64,000 nucleotides of DNA from NCBI GenBank assembly GCA_900770725.1, contig CAAGLL010000030.1, forward strand, positions 1-64,000, in the 5' to 3' direction. This DNA comes from an uncultured Succinivibrio sp. (lineage in GTDB: Bacteria; Pseudomonadota; Gammaproteobacteria; Enterobacterales; Succinivibrionaceae). A program made the translations under genes and the position numbers. Positions 63,040-64,000 of this stretch are shown here, piece after piece (positions within the stretch are counted from its first letter, which is position 1; the number at the start of each line of letters is the position of its first letter). The notes under the pieces were generated by a model. That model saw only the letters and a program-made list of their open reading frames with translations, ran no database searches and was not told the DNA's origin.

Positions 63040-64000
63040 ATGACAAGCACAGGCAAGACAGTAAAGCGCGGCAAGGCTGCGGAAGAGAAGAAACGCGCAG
63101 TTCAAAGAACCACCGGATATGGCCTTGCGACCATGGTAGTCGCGGCAAATATCAATCTCTTGGACTCCCTCATCGCGGCGCTGGGCTTTCCACGCGCCGT
63201 CAAGCTCATGGCCCTGGCGTCATTTCTCTGCACGAGCCACAGCCGGCAGTTTGGCAACTTGGCGGATTTCTGCTCAAGCGACTTCGGCTTTGCTCTTGAC
63301 GGGCCATTTGGCGAGAGCGAGGTGAGCGAGCTTCTCAACGGCATCACCGAGAAGGAGATCAAGACCTTCTATAAGGGCTGGATCCCGACCGCTTATGACG
63401 AAGAGCTTGACATGGTGGTGCTGGATGCCCGCTCATGCTATTGCGGCATGGGGGAGTTCATGACCGCCGCCCCGTCTCCATTCCTGGGGTCGGGCAATCC
63501 GCCGCTGTACGATGCCGAGGTGTTCATCGGCCAGGACAGCATCGTGCCCATGTTCGTGTGCTCCCATTGGGGGCGCATCACCGATCACGGCTCCCTTCAG
63601 GATGCGCATGAGCAGGCGAAGGGCGTCGGGATCGAGATGAACGCCAAGAACACCATCATCGTGACGGATGCAGTTCCTGTCAAAGGGCGCTTGTCCTTCC
63701 CCACGCTCAAGGGGCGGCGCTTCATCTGCAAGATCCCAATTGGGGCCGTCTCTGAGGTGGACGATGCGTTCTTCAAGTTCTCAAAGTCGGTCAAGCCTGA
63801 AGATGAGGATTCGGCCTGGCCTTGCACCGGCTCATACTACCTGTCGTCATCCGTTCCTATGAGGCTTGGCGGCGTAGACGGGGAGCTGGCGCTCTACTGG
63901 GATCTCTACGAAAGGGCATCATGCTCCTTTGAGGCAATGTCCCGGTATGAAGGAATGCATGACGCCCTCAAGGGCACCAAGAGGGCGCCAAAGACCGGCT
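63040..64000 (+). CDS. Transposase-like protein, IS1634/IS4-like, cut by the window end
   Basis: An open frame of at least 320 codons runs off the right edge. It begins with a basic N-terminus, then a helical region with DSLIAALGFPRAVKLMAL and a segment YDAEVFIGQDSIVPMF followed by GRITDHGSLQDA, in the order seen in IS1634-type DDE transposases. Possible catalytic Asp residues are in VVLDARSCY and IIVTDAVP, but the usual DRGF form of the second motif is absent, so the match is distant. The gene follows manA by 220 bp; no inverted repeat ends could be located without the right-hand side. Confidence 0.45.
   Translation, partial: MTSTGKTVKRGKAAEEKKRAVQRTTGYGLATMVVAANINLLDSLIAALGFPRAVKLMALASFLCTSHSRQFGNLADFCSSDFGFALDGPFGESEVSELLNGITEKEIKTFYKGWIPTAYDEELDMVVLDARSCYCGMGEFMTAAPSPFLGSGNPPLYDAEVFIGQDSIVPMFVCSHWGRITDHGSLQDAHEQAKGVGIEMNAKNTIIVTDAVPVKGRLSFPTLKGRRFICKIPIGAVSEVDDAFFKFSKSVKPEDEDSAWPCTGSYYLSSSVPMRLGGVDGELALYWDLYERASCSFEAMSRYEGMHDALKGTKRAPKTG

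Overview
The window is a high-GC chromosomal segment packed almost end to end with carbohydrate, phosphonate, acid-sugar and signalling-molecule catabolism operons. Sec and lipoprotein signal peptides, an RND efflux pair, TRAP and tripartite tricarboxylate transporters and an E. coli-like lsr locus indicate a Gram-negative proteobacterium. The mix of sugar and beta-mannoside genes suggests a gut- or host-associated beta- or gammaproteobacterium; the species cannot be fixed from the sequence. No rRNA, tRNA or CRISPR array was seen.

Layout. 0.6-9.4 kb: a ChvE/MmsAB monosaccharide ABC transporter, a xylulokinase fused to a DUF4867-like domain, a FucI/AraI-type isomerase and a LacI regulator. 9.9-11.6 kb: amtB-glnK. 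12.0-13.2 kb: an AAA-ATPase-like protein. 13.3-15.4 kb (minus): a GH1 glycosidase and a frameshifted DNA-3-methyladenine glycosylase. 15.7-20.5 kb: two sugar ABC permeases, a YesL-like protein, a cellobiose-2-epimerase-type AGE enzyme and an MsmX/UgpC-type ATPase. 20.9-25.3 kb: RND adaptor and pump. 25.7-32.2 kb: a DeoR regulator, then phnX, an iron alcohol dehydrogenase and phnDCEE. 32.3-36.7 kb (minus): a TRAP transporter, an amidohydrolase and a 57-residue membrane protein. 37.1-46.6 kb: D-threonate-type kinase and PdxA2, DapA-family lyase, 2-hydroxyacid dehydrogenase, iron alcohol dehydrogenase, TctBAC and a divergent DeoR regulator. 47.1-55.9 kb: an lsr (AI-2) locus, lsrACDBF divergent from lsrR-lsrK-cupin. 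56.2-62.8 kb: LacI regulator, phosphomannomutase, two GH130 phosphorylases and manA. 63.0 kb to the edge: a truncated transposase-like gene.

How it works together. The most coherent reading is a beta-1,4-mannoside route split over two loci about 36 kb apart. The epimerase (15.7-20.5 kb locus) would turn mannobiose into mannosylglucose; GH130 phosphorylases would release mannose-1-phosphate; phosphomannomutase and ManA (56-63 kb locus) would carry it to fructose-6-phosphate. Near-identical palindromes (AAATSGTAACGTTAYSATTT type) lie in front of genes at both loci, so the LacI protein at 56.2 kb probably controls both. Other points of interest are the XylB-DUF4867 fusion, an LsrB with changed ligand-site residues, and a phosphonate operon with an alcohol dehydrogenase where an aminotransferase would be expected.
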